Part shown: piece by piece, positions 33,141 through 46,084 of the stretch
Layout of the letters: every line of letters starts with the position of its first letter
Position numbering within the stretch: position 1 is the stretch's first letter
Source: Aphelocoma coerulescens
Taxonomy: Eukaryota; Chordata; Aves; Passeriformes; Corvidae
DNA length: 64,000 nt
Direction: 5' to 3'
Assembly: GCF_041296385.1 (NCBI RefSeq)
Contig: NC_091014.1
Coordinates: 15,785,578 to 15,849,577, forward strand
The notes under the pieces: model-generated
The model's database searches: none
The model's input: only the letters and a program-made list of their open reading frames with translations
What the model was told of the DNA's origin: nothing
Made by a program: the position numbers and the translations under genes

Positions 33141-34079
33141 GCTTTTTGCACTAGAGCTTACTTAACATGTCTCAGGTGGTCTGCTTGACGCTCAAGTATT
33201 ATGGGAAGAACTTTGCTGATTAAAATGAAAAAATACCAAATTAATCAGCGTACACTCAACAGGTCTGGAGTAATTTGCATACATAATCACTGAATTTGGA
33301 AATGTAACATAATTTACATGAAGCCCAGAAAGTTCTATTTCTGTCTTTATAAAAATTAATTAAAACTTCATAGAATCAAATAAGATGTGTGTTTATAAAT
33401 ATGAAAAATGAGCATGTACATGTAGAATATAAAATAACAAAGAAGAGCCAACATGATTGTTGTATACAGATTGTAGCTAGCTTGGATGTGAGTTCATGGT
33501 TGTGTTAGAGCTGTAAATCCCACATGAACTAACTCTCCTAAGCAACCATGACAGCTGCAGCCAAAGTTTCTGGAAGAATCATGCAGTCACAAAAGTAAGT
33601 GAGAAGTCCTGTCAGGTATATAACTATTTAAGATAGGAAAAGAAAAGGATGAAAATAGAAGATCAGTTATCACAAACCAAGAATAGACTCCTACAAGGAT
33701 CTATATGAAGATCTTTGCCGCTTTAATAAATCTGTGAAAGCGGCTAAGTAACAAAATAACAGCTTGTATTCATACAGCATTCACAATATAAAGATCCCCC
33801 AAATCTGTGAACATGAAGAGTTGTGGGAAGATAATGCAGGATAACAAATTAGTGGAATGGCAAGTGCAGTAACTATACAGTGTTATTCAATAATGCCTGC
33901 AGGAGGGAACTGGGTAGCTAACATGCATGACAGTCTAAATTGTTACTACTCAAAAAAGAGTGCTTCCAATTGCATTGTCGTTCTGTACAAACATCATGAC
34001 GACATCCATGGCCAATCTGGAATAATACAAACAGTTGCAGATGTCCATTCATTTAATAAGAACAAACCAGGTTATGTGT
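33141..34079 (+). other. SLC2A13: Intron, probably continuation of old LINE-derived sequence
   Basis: This lies between two CR1-like remnants in the same orientation and order, so part of it may be degraded LINE sequence, but no landmark can be pointed to. The 116-codon plus frame at 33857-34207 overlaps the next remnant and has no domain. Confidence 0.4.
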
Positions 34080-34400
34080 GGGGAAAGAGATACCTCGGTT
34101 TGAACAGGATGATTAGAACTCTGCAGCTTGGAAAAGAAATGAGGTCAGAAGAAATCCAAGAGGTATATAAAGCTACTAATGTTATGGAGAGGATGGGGAG
34201 GGCATGATTATTCATCATTTCTTCTAACACGTTTTTGATGACTCCTAGCTCTTACCCAGCAGTAGGTTTAAAATAAGCATTTTTTCATGCAACACATAAT
34301 TACGTATTGGAGCTCATTGCCACAGGATGTTACAGATGCCAAATGTAGAAATAAGTTTAGAAGTTAATTAGGGAAACTTACATAATAAACATTATTAAAA
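34080..34400 (+). mobile_element. Ancient CR1-like LINE 3' region
   Basis: The plus strand contains a 'gaggtatataaagctactaatgttatggagagg' block, then a 'ttcatgcaacacataattacg' block, then 'ggagctcattgccacaggatgttacagatgccaaa'. This is the order of the terminal region of old CR1/L3-type LINEs. It probably belongs to the same insertion as 32700-33140. It is highly diverged and has no intact coding. Confidence 0.5.
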
Positions 34401-37400
34401 TGTTATGAAATGTGGTATGCATGCAATCTCTGGCCAAGGACAGTCATTCTCACAATTTGATTCTTACTACTTTAGGATGCTTATTAGGCTAGAACGAAAA
34501 ATTAACAGTTCACAAGGCTTATGACACTGATAGGTTGACTTTGTTTATTTTAAACTTACTATGTTTTAAAATCTCAAACTCCTTTGTATGTAGGAGGTTT
34601 TACAAATAGTTTGGAATTGACCTAATTTGCTTGTGGATGTGTAGGAGGACAGAATTACAACTATAAAACACGGTTGAATCTTAGCTTTAAAGTAATAAAA
34701 TGCCTATAATAAACACATGAAGGCACTGCTGTTAAAGGACTGGATTGTAAACCATTTGCAAGATCCAGTCTCTTAATATTCCAGTATAACTAAATTTTTA
34801 GTTATCAGGTATGCAAGACAAACATTCTCCTGTGAAAGGACATTTTTCAAATACAAGTAAGCAGCTGTCTGTTGATGGTTTGCTTAAATAGAAGTTGGTG
34901 ATTGCTTATTAATGTTGTAATCAGATGGTACCTTAAGGAACTGTCAGATTGTATTTACTCTCTAAGCACTAGTTTTCTCTTCATAATGTTCAGTTGTGTC
35001 ATTCTGGGATTACTGTTCTCTTGTGGCAGGCAAGCAGGCATTGGTTATGGTTGGAGGGTCTAGTATTGCATGGACTTCCCTTCAGTGGTTTCTCAAAAAC
35101 AGTCATGAAGAGTATTTTGACACTGGATGTTCACTGTACCTTTGGTGCTACTGTAAATCCTTGTTTATTGGCCCTTTCTAGGCCATAGAAGAAGAGGCCA
35201 ATGACTCCAACTTGGAGTTGCCTGGCTTTTCGTGGCAGAGAATTTAGCCTCTGGTTGCCCTCTGACCAGTTAACTTAACATGGCAACATCTGTGATGGGC
35301 CCTGACTTGCCATAATCTTATGTCTTGAGATTTTCCACTCTTTCTGCTATAAAATAATTTTCAAAATCTTGTGGTTTACTGTAAGAAAGTGAGGCCATCG
35401 GAGTACATTTTTGTGTGTCTGAAAAGCTCATTTAAACCCCCATAACCAGATCGCAAAGGGACATGAAAATATAAAGAACAACACAATAGTGAAATGATTT
35501 AATACTTCTGCAATTTGTGTATGCTTTACTGAGTAACTTGCCAATTTTACAAAAGAAAGGCTTGAATCAAAATTATGGGTATTAGAGGAATTTTGCAGGG
35601 GTCTAAAAACAGTCACTGAGTGTACCCAGTAGAAGAAGAGATGCTAAAAAGCAAAAATTACCTGCAAGAAACACATGGAGATGGCAATAAAAATCTAGAG
35701 CTTCCATGCTTAATAATTCAGTAATCTGGTATAAATTTTCTGGTTAAAAACTGGATATCAGTGGTGAAGCCAATGAGAGCAGTGAAGTGCATGTGTAGTT
35801 GGAGATGGGGAAAGGAAAACCAGAAGAATTGTGAGAATTGTTGAGAGCTGTGCTCAGCCCTTCTCATTATGCAATAAACTGATCTCATTTTGACACCAAA
35901 ATAATTTCACATCATCTTTGAATCAGCCACGTATGTGTATAACATCCAGCTGTGAGGAGCCAGAAACTCATCACGAACAGGATGTTACTGAATTGGTGAG
36001 AACAGTATGTGGAGCAACCTCTGCATTGAGGAGGTGGATCTAAAAGAGAAGCAAAATGTGAAAATAGGCTAAGGAGATTGTGACTGTCACAGGAACAAAT
36101 TCTAGCATGATAAATTTAGTCAGCAAAGGAGTAAAGCTCAGTGACCTATTGCTTTGATTCCTTCTTTTCCCCTAAGAACAAGGGTTTGATGGAGAGCATC
36201 GCTGCTGTTTGATGGAGTGCCTGATGCAGATCAAATGTTTCCTTTTTGTCCTGGCTTTTGCCAGCTTAACTGACCTGTTAAAGTCATACAATTTTAGATA
36301 AGCATCTCTCACACTGGTGTGAGCAGGTCTGAAATGGTTTAACTTCTCAGTTTCTTATCATTCTATTGTTTTCTCATCTCGAAAACAGAAGCTCACTGTT
36401 TCAAGCCTGGAGCCCAAATCTGGCTGACAGGAGACTGAGAAAGGCCTTGTGAAGGAAGTTATATTCCAGGGGAGCAGTTACTACAAATTAGCTTTTTAAT
36501 AGTAATGTATCCCAGAATTTGGTTTAAACAATGGTGTTAAGATATTTCAAGCCCAAAGTGGCCCATAGTTAAAACTTGGGGGAAGAGGACCATTTTGAGA
36601 TAAAACCTGAAATTAATTTTTCCTATCAGTTTCTTAGGAAAAAAAAAAAGTTTAAAAAAGGAAGACGTTCCATTTTTGGGGGGTTGGGAGGAAGAGGAGG
36701 GGACTTGAAGGATTTGAACTATTTCACACTGTATAGTGAAAACCATCAATGGATGTTTTATGTCTATGCTCATGTTCCTGCAGAACAGGACTTCTGAAAA
36801 CATTTCCAGTAATGTGCAGCCTCGTGGCAGTAAAAAGACCTCCAAAACAGGGGAAGAAAGGCTTTGGAAAAAATCCCAAGTTATCTTGAATACTAGGCAG
36901 TAAGTTAGCCATAATTGGAGGGAGTTCAGTATTGTCTTGTTAGAATTGCAGGTAGGTGGTATGACCTGCACTGGAGATTCTGCTGCTCTTTGAGAGGTTT
37001 GTTGTCTGTTCTCAAGGACTGCCTGTGCCCTCAAGACTATAAATCTGAGATAAGACTGAAGAGACAGCTGTATCATCTTGATTATTCTTACTCTCACAAA
37101 ACTTTAAGTGGACTTGATGAAAGCCAAACAAAATACTTTGTTCTGCAGTTGAAACACTAAGTTTGATGTGGTGCTGATTTTGTAATTTGCCATTATCTTT
37201 TCACATTGTGTTAAAAAAGCTTTCTGCAACAGGAAAGTGGTATAACGTGTCAACAGGGAGAGCATATGGCCTTCAGCATTTTTGATAAGTTATTTGCAGG
37301 TGTATATGATCTGTTATTCCTATTTAATAAAATGGTTTTTTATTTTTGAGATATCTTTGCATCTCCTAAAAGTTAAGTGAATCCACATATAAAATGTATT

Positions 37401-40400
37401 GGGGTTTGGATTTTTCCTCAGATGTTTTTGAGCTCTAACAGTCTTGCTTTTTTAATTTATGCAAGCAAATAAAAGAACCAAAAAAAGGATGATAAAAAGA
37501 AGCATATTTTTTCAGCTGGCAAGAAATAGGGAGGGCAATAAAATACTATATGGAGAAGGAAAAAAGCTCAGAATAATGAGAGAGAAAAAAGAAGCTGCAT
37601 AAAAGAAGAAAAGTACAAAAGAGGACAAGAGGAGGTTATGTAACAAGTGGAACTTGAAGGTTTGAAGATAGGTTAAGGATATTAGAACAATTAATATGAA
37701 AAGTGAAAAAATATTGTATTGAATGTGAATGAGAGAACGAAAGAAAATAGGAGTGGGACTAAGAAGAAGCCAGGATACTTCTGGAGTTTAATAGAGGCTA
37801 GAGAGGAGTTTAATGGAAGCAAAGCACATTTCTTGGCAAGTTTAATCTCCAGGTCTGTTGTGCAGCAATTGCAGAGCTGAAACCTGTGAGCACCTCAGCT
37901 GTAGCCTCAGAACCAAGCTCTTGGTACTTCTGCTTAACATGGGTGTGCAACTGAATCCCCAGAGGGCTGGTGAAAGGCAGGACTCAGAAACTTGTCTTTA
38001 ATTTCCAGTTCTTTAACTTCTTTGAAATGAAATATTGAATAGGGAACATAGGACAATATCTGATATATCTGACTGCAGATAAACTTTTCATTTTTTGAAG
38101 ATCATTGAATAAGTACCTTCTTTTGTGAATTACAGCTCAAGTAGTAGCAACCTTCTCTACTCTTTCAGCATCAGGAACTATATAGAGATCTATAATTAAT
38201 GGCTGAATGTGTTTACAGGTTATGACAGATTTATAATGAATAAGCTGGTCATCGAAATTAGATTTTCCTAGAGCATTGGTTGTTGATTTGGATACTGGAA
38301 AATAGTTGTTGAGATCTGTAAACAGAAGTTCCACTGGCAAAAAGTAATGGTGATTCACATTTTTCTTGTGATTTGTATTCAGGCATTGACTTTTAATGTT
38401 GTATAGGCTTCTATTGTGTTTTCTGGCCATGCATTTTAAAACAAAATCTGGAAAGTAGCATACTGTATTTAAAAAAGCCAAACAAAAACCCCCCAACAAA
38501 CAAAACAAAACCGTGAGCTGACACAATGCTAAATATCATCCAAGTTGCCCAGCAGTTGCTGAAGGAGAATATTTTTTATTGTACTCTTGATTTAAATTCA
38601 AATTGGGCACAGTAACTCCCAAGCAGACTGCCATGTGGCATTTATTTTTGGATGGCCAGTAACTTGTTGCCTCAGTTTTTCTTGAGTATTCTCAGACCCA
38701 GCTGGGCTTTAAGTCTGACTGAAGGTGGGACTGTTACATTAATGTTCTTTCCAGATACAAACTTTGTAGTATTGTCAGGATAATTGAGAAGATTTGGTAA
38801 TTGACAAGTCTAATTTCTCTGATGACTCCATAACATTAAGGCTGCTGCCTGGTTAGGTTTTCATCATTCAGTATTTTCTTGTGGGTAAACTGTCCAGTTA
38901 TCTTACTTTTAATTTTTACATTTTCCTCTTAGGCTTTAGGAGATGTTTAATAAAACAAAACTAACCTCTGTGTTGCCACGTCCATTTGCTTTTCAGATAA
39001 TAATCCATTAGAGATTTTTTTATTAGGTTTTCATAAATTCTTTCAATAACTTTTTTTTTGAGAAGTGACCCTTTATTTCACTATTTTAGCCTTCCTTCAT
39101 ATTGCAAGATATTTTAAGTAGTACTGTGTGCAAACTCATCATGTAAAACACTTCAGTGGCATATAGATGCTTTTTATATAGACTGCAGATATTTTTGGAA
39201 GAACAACTAAACAGAACCAAACAAAACAGTTTGACTAGTCTAGTCAAACACAGTAGGTGAGGCGAGTCTCCTGTTACACCGTCTCTGTTGTATGTGCTAT
39301 ACAAAAATAATGTGATTAACTTGTAACAGCTCTTGAGAGGAATAAATTGTAGTTAATAAGCAAAATACTTTCATATTAATCACTGTAAAACATTCTGAAT
39401 GAGAATTTATGGAAACTGCCTGTATCAGTTTCATAGTACTTGAAAACGAAAATTAAACCCTAACTCAGTTTTTTGAAAGTTTTGTGTGTTCAGCAACCAC
39501 TTTTGCATAGGCAGTGTATTGTTATCACAGCTGAGCTTGTTTCTTTTAAAGAGTGCATTGAAAATAAAATATATTAAAAAAAAACCCAACTTCAAACATC
39601 TGGTCGTCACCAAGTTGTACGTATTGGATACAGGTTTATTGTGTAGAAACCAGCTTATACAGTATTTTTTCCAAGCCCTGGAACATAGATGATAATGATG
39701 ATTATTATTAAATTTTAATTATTTTTCCCCCATTAAAATGGTAAATCTGAACTGAACAGTTAGGTTTGTTTGTGAAAATCTGTCCATTCATTTGAAAAAT
39801 TATCATACAACCTGTAGAGAGAAGCAGTGGCTTTGGAACTGTGGCCAAGGCCAAACTCAGATTTGGAGGTGAAAGTGTGGCTTGAAGTACAGAGCCTTAG
39901 GCTGGGCAGAAGCAGTTCTTGTTGAGATGGTGGTTGGGTAGTTAACAAAACATGTGAAACTCTTTCATCACGTGCTCTCAGCAAGAACCCTGGGCAGTAT
40001 TTGCAGCAGCTGCTAATTGGCAGAGCCAATCCTTTCCATTCACTCTGTGTTGTCCTTCACCTCGAAGTCAGTGCAGGTCAGGAGGAGCCTGACCACAGTT
40101 TCTCTGGTTCCTGCCCTGATGATGTTCATTCTTCTCAGTCATTAGTAAATACTGATGTGGGAAGGAAATACCACCTAGTAAGGGGAGTGTGTCTTAGTAA
40201 ATCTGCTAGGAAGTGGCTGAAACATAAATCTGTTGATGACAGGATGCTAGCTTTATCTATGAATTAAAACCAAACAAGCCAACACAAGATCAGTTGGTTA
40301 AGGAACACTGCAGCAGGTCTGAGAAAAAGGAAATAGCTCTTTGTTCCATAGGCAGGATGCAGGTGCAGGTAGTAGTGACTTGGTATTCAGAGTCATGGAG

Positions 40401-43400
40401 AGGAGTGGGGAGAGAAAATAGCTGGGTCATATTGCTGGGCATCTGATATGGCTCTACAGCTGTGCAAGAACTAGGAGGAGTAGTTAGGCCTTAGTCTTCA
40501 CTTTGGTTTTGTACTTAGCCAACGAACTGCAAGACTGAGTGACCGAGATGGATGTAGGCCCCAGTTCAGTGAACTTGAACATTTTTAAGGCTAAAGTTTA
40601 TGTATTGTTTACTGTGTTTTAAGGATAACTCACATGTTTTAGAATTTTTTGTTAAAAAATTTAAGTGTTTTTTCTTAAATATTCTTGTGTGTGCTTATTG
40701 GGTGGCCTACAAAACCCTGAACAGCTTAGGGGTTTAATGATTTAGCTCCAAAGGCTGTAATTTATCAGTTGAAGTAATTGTGAAGGGTAGTTAGGATAGA
40801 GGTAAGAAACTATATCTGTATTAAAAACAAATCACCTATGTGTCAACGTCACTAGCACTAAATCCACACTATGACAAATTTCCATTTAAAAATAAAATAA
40901 GAAAACAAAGCTGTTTTCTCCTGTTGTGCTGACCTGACAGTGTAAAAGTTAATTTATCAGAGACAGTTTAAAAGTATAGATTTGTAATTCATCATATAAA
41001 AAAGAAATTAAAACTTGAAATTTGGGTTATTTGGCCAATGCCATACATCAGTCTTCAAGATCACCTCTCAGGCTGAAGCTTCTCACTGCTAATGCCATTT
41101 CTCTGTGCATTTTGTGTTCTTATTCCTTTTGAAATAGAAAAGGAAAATCACAGCTTTATGCCACTTAAAAGCAAAAAAAGATGCAAAACAAAGCAGTGAA
41201 TCACGATGGAGTAGTTAACTAGATTAAAGCTATAAAATATACATCCTATTTAGGCTGCTTGCCTCGTTGTTCAAACTAACCAGAGTTTTTGGAAGATGGT
41301 TTTTACAGGTACATCCTTGTCCTACCTGTTGGAGATCAAAGGATAGGTAATTTAGATATAAGAGTTTTAAAGGCTTGAATATTGGAAGATCAAGGAAGTA
41401 TTTCAAGATGCTCTATAATGGGACTAATGGGATGAAATAAAGTAAAATCTAAAATGATTATTGGAACATAGTTCAGTGCTTAGAGGTACTAGATTGAGTG
41501 TCACAAGGGAAGTAGGAAACAATCATCGTTTCTAATTGCTTGAACTGTTACAACAATAGAGAAATTATTAGAAATAACATGGTTCGGGGTTTTGGTGTTG
41601 AAATTAATAGATATACAATAGCAGTAAGTTTGAAAGTAAAGACTAATTTCCTTTAAATTAAACTTTTATATCCCACGTCTTCTGATAATTCTCATAATCT
41701 GTCCATTTATTGTTAAAAAAGTAGAAAACTAAACACAGCCCCCACCTAAAACCTAGGCAAACTTAAAAAATCCTAGACTGCCAAACCCATTAAACTATAT
41801 TGAGGTGGATGTTTATTTTCATTATATTTTTCATCAGGTTAAAAAATAAACAATGACAAAACCTGAAATTGCAGAGGAGGCAGGTTCAGGATGCTGATGT
41901 GAGGTATTGTAATGGGCTGTCATTCTATTTTGAAGCACTGGATTTTTTTTTCATTTCATAAATATTTTAAGTATTAGTGTTTTCCTTATTTGTCAGGTGC
42001 TGAACATCTGCTTAGTTGTGGGAGTTTTGTGTTATTTGTTTTTTTTTTTTTATTTGTTGGGTTTTTTCCCCCAAATCTGGACCTTTAAGTCAATGAGTTG
42101 AAGAATGACCACATGAAATATTTTTCTTATTTACTGTCTTTTTTGAAGTCTATCTTGGGTTATTGGTTAGAAGAATATATACTAAAGAATGGACTAGCAT
42201 GAATAAAAGTAAACCTCATGTTGTGACAGCTGCAAATGATTTGCCACAGTCTGGACCCATCTGCTGATGGTTTGGTTAATTACTTTTAAAATGTTGCAGA
42301 TGTATTAAAAAGGATTCTTCTGTGTATTAACTGACACTAAAATTTAAAAAAAGCAAAAAACTTAACAAACACCTAAGTTAAAGGCCTTTAATAAATTGGC
42401 ATTTTTCAGTGTAATGCTTTCACAGAAGTAAACTCCCTATAAGTTTTGTGTTGACTGTTAATAGTACAAAGGTTTGTAATATCTTGATTTGGAAATCAGT
42501 GTTTATTTTTATAACATGTTCAAAAACACATATTCAAAGAGCTGTGTAAGAGTTAACACACCAAATTACTTTATTAGAAACCCTGCTATCTATCTTCTCA
42601 TTTGGAACATGTTTTATTTTTAATGTAGCCTGATCAGCAGGGATTATGTGCACCAGTGCACAACTTTACCCCCAGTTTTTCATGAATGAAATCTTCAGTA
42701 GAAAACCAGTCAGAAGGTTGGACATTTGTATTAAAACATTGAAAATCAACTCACAGACTTGCTGATTGTACTCTTTGTTTTGTTTTGTTTTACCTTACCG
42801 TGGTTTTCTTAATGGTAAGTGATAAAATCTGTTCCTATAGTTCTTCAGGCTGTGAAAGTATATTTAAAGAAGGACTGTCACTTGGAGTTAACTTAAAAAC
42901 AAAGTATTTATTTAAAGAAGAAACATATTCAAACCAGTATTTTCTAATGTTTCTTTTGATGTTATTGAAGTGTTTGTGTATTTAATAGAAATTTTTCCAC
43001 ATTTTTCTGCTTTTGATTTTTATTCTCTCTTTTGCCTGTAGTGAAGTCACACCACTGTTTGATTTCTATCTGTTGCCTTGGTAATAACTTTCACCAATCC
43101 AGTGTTAATTTCACTGCAGGGCCATGCAGGAAGAATTGTGTGAAAATGGCTTTGCCTTACATGTAGTACATACACAGTGTAGCTGTTAAGTCGGATAAAT
43201 GCATCTCATTCAGTTTGTCCATATGTAAAGCCAAGTAATGAAATTAAGTCAGAGCAGTGATGCTGTTTTTAAATCATTCATGAATGATTGCTGGAGGAAG
43301 TTCCCTAAATAGCACTACTGGCTTGTTTGTTTTATGTGTTATTTGCCTAAACAGCTCCTGGAGCACAGTTTGGTCTCATCAGTTTCTCTTCTGTTAAAAA

Positions 43401-45484
43401 TTTCTAATAATCTTGTAAAAATTCCTTTTTTATGCAACTGTTAATGTTTAATATGCATCATTCTGTTGAACTGTACATTTTTGTTGTCTCTAGCATTTAT
43501 TTTGAGACCTAGCAGGAAATCAGATACCAATCAATGACCAATTTTTTTTTTCTATAAAGCACAATAGAATAGTAAGGGGAGGGCTTTGTGTAGTGGGTTT
43601 GCTCCCTTTGGAAAACCTAGAGGGCACATACTATTCAGATAATTGGACTGTATTTGTAGCAATAAGGAAGTGTCTTCTTCCTAGGTGAAAGACAAGGAAT
43701 ACAGAAATGTGAAACAATTCAAAGCTCACAATGTAATCAATCTTGAGAAGACACAAAATTAAAGTGTAAAAGGTCACCTGGTTAGGTGCTGCCTGATACA
43801 GCAACATGAACAACCTTAGTGAAATATATTACTGATGCCATTCAAACACAGAGTAAGAGATATGATGCCCTTTAGATCTGTTTATTCACCTTTACTTTAA
43901 GGGCATAGGAACTGCTTCTGTAAATTGGATTCTTTGGAGTCTGTCAATAAGAGTTAAGCTGCCACAGGCTAGTCAATATGCCTTGTGCCACAGAGTTGTA
44001 GACACAAAAAAAAAAAGTTGAAAGGTTATGTGCATTGCAAAGATTTGGTATAAATGAAAATAGTCCAGAAATGAACCGTAAATAAAACATGGTGGCATCT
44101 AAAAGCTAATCCAGACCTTGTTATTGTGAGCAGTCTGCAAAACAAAGATATTGCTGTGGTGAAAATAGGCCATGCAGAAGGTGTGATATGGAGCACAGTC
44201 ACCAAATCAACAAGAAATAAGAAATCACTGATGAAACTCTTAATTCCTCAGTGTGGTGAGAAGGAATAATATCTGTAAGGTCAGTGAGGAGGAGAGTCCA
44301 GGGAGGGAGTGGGATATCAGGATGGGGGAACTAAACAACACTTGGATTCTCATCTTTTGGAGGAGCTGGTTCTTTCCTGGAGTGTCTTCCAGAAATCAGG
44401 TGGTGTCAGAGCTGGAGGAGTGCGAGTTGATTCTAAGCCTCTGCAGGTGAGAGGGGTCTCACTTATGACTGCTTAAAATGTTTGGGGATTTTTTTCTCCA
44501 GAGTTCTAACAAGTCTATGAGAGGTAATAATACTTCAGAGAATGATTTTGAAACATTTTCATGAAAGAGTAAAATCCTTTTGTGATATTTTATTACTTTT
44601 TAATAGTTACTTGTATACTGCATTCACCCAAAGCATGTTTCACAGACATCTTGAAAAAGAAAAAGGATGTGAGACCGGATTATTATCAGCAAAATTTTAT
44701 ATGTTTCACAAGGGAGAAGTGGAACAGGGATATACTGGACTGCTGATTAAAACTTCTGCTTGCTGGAGGCCCCTTTCTCACTTAGACTTGAATCTTTTGG
44801 TCAGTTACGAATGTAAGAGGGAAGAGGCTTTTCTTTTACAAGAAACAGGGAGAGCCCTATTAGAAGCCAGGGGAGGAAAAAAAAGCACAACAAAAACAGT
44901 TAAGACAATTTGGGCTTTCTTCATCTACTCCTTCTTCTTACTTCCTCAGTTATATAATTTCTCTTGTCTGTTTATCGACTGGGAAGGAGAAGAGAAAATG
45001 AGCAGTTTAATGTTTTCAACTTTAGGTTCTTTAAAGAACAGATTTAAATGAAAGTACTGAAATTGGTTCTTGAAAACAAAAGTGGACAAAAGCTAAAGCC
45101 TTCTGTTACTAGAGGAATACTTATTGCCCCTGCATATTGGTGAGAGAGGGAAGCAGGTGAATGTACTAGGGAAAGTCCTAAAGGACTTTGGCACTGTAAG
45201 GAACATGTTGGCATGAAAGGAATCAGATAAGATCTCGCTAAAACTTGGTCCAGTTTGGCTGTTTTTAAACAAAGTTTTGAATGTAACCTTTTAAAACCTC
45301 CTTCTTTGAGCCCTTAATGAAAGTAAGAACTGAAACTGTGTAACCACAATGCAATACAGATGACAGATGCATTTGGTCCAGATGAGATACAAACTAAAAG
45401 AAATCTTAGCACTACACTGAGCCAGCAGCTCTGTCTCATTTGCACGTGAATGAGAGAAGAAAGGGGAGTTTATCAGAATGAGAA

Positions 45485-45522
45485 GTGTAAATTATGCTTG
45501 TTAGTGTAAATTATGCTTGTTA
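45485..45522. repeat. 19-bp perfect tandem duplication
   Basis: GTGTAAATTATGCTTGTTA occurs twice in direct succession, followed by the first bases of a third unit. It is probably a simple replication-slippage duplication. Confidence 0.9.
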
Positions 45523-46065
45523 GTGATGGCATATTCCAGGAATTTTAGATTTTTCAACCATCTTAATATTTGAGAACCAAGTTTAAATTTTGTTTCAGAT
45601 TGTCACACATGCCTATAATGTCACTAATTTACAGTGGAAATAAAAGACAGGATATAGCTCATATTTTTTTCTGGTGCATGTAGGAATGGAGAGTGACTTA
45701 TTAGTGAAATAGAACAGCTCTCAAGGGAAAAACCTACTCATTCCAAGTAATCTTTCTTTTCTATTTCATATAATAGTAGAGAAATAATAATTGTGTTAAC
45801 ACATTTATGGTTTGAATATTTTCAAATATATTACAGTAGTCCTCTCTATCTTACATGCTTTATTAGAGTTTTGAGCAAGTAAAATTAGTCAGGCTTAGCT
45901 CATTGTATTTTTCAGGGCATATAGTGCTATTTTAAATATTTCTATCTTACTGCAAAGCCCAAATTTTTTATTTTTGTCACACTGTGGTAAACTAACTCAA
46001 GCACTGCCATATTCTGAGCAGAGACAGAATCAGGATGTATCATAGTTAAAGAAAAAACCAAACCA

Positions 46066-46084
46066 CCCCCCCCAGACCCCCCCC
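46066..46084. repeat. Paired C8 runs (possible G-quadruplex on the minus strand)
   Basis: Eight C, AGA, then eight C. On the minus strand two G8 runs separated by three bases could supply four GGG tracts. Structure formation is inference. Confidence 0.6.

Noticed and set aside
35850..35925. 'atgcaataaactgatctcattttgacacc' segment resembling an LTR polyadenylation tail
   Set aside because: There is an AATAAA and a terminal CA-like end, but no upstream LTR body, no second copy and no TG start could be recognised.
36537..37097. 186-codon minus-strand open frame, among the longest outside the provirus
   Set aside because: The composition is that of the surrounding intron, with K/F runs from homopolymers. 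It has no recognised domain, no promoter or splice context, and lies antisense in SLC2A13. Treated as chance.
38137..38526. 129-codon minus-strand open frame
   Set aside because: No recognisable protein family and no context. A chance frame in the intron.
44542..45051. 169-codon plus-strand open frame
   Set aside because: No domain, low-complexity K-rich and hydrophobic stretches from AT-rich sequence, and no splice sites that make sense. It was considered as a lineage-specific exon but there is no support for that.
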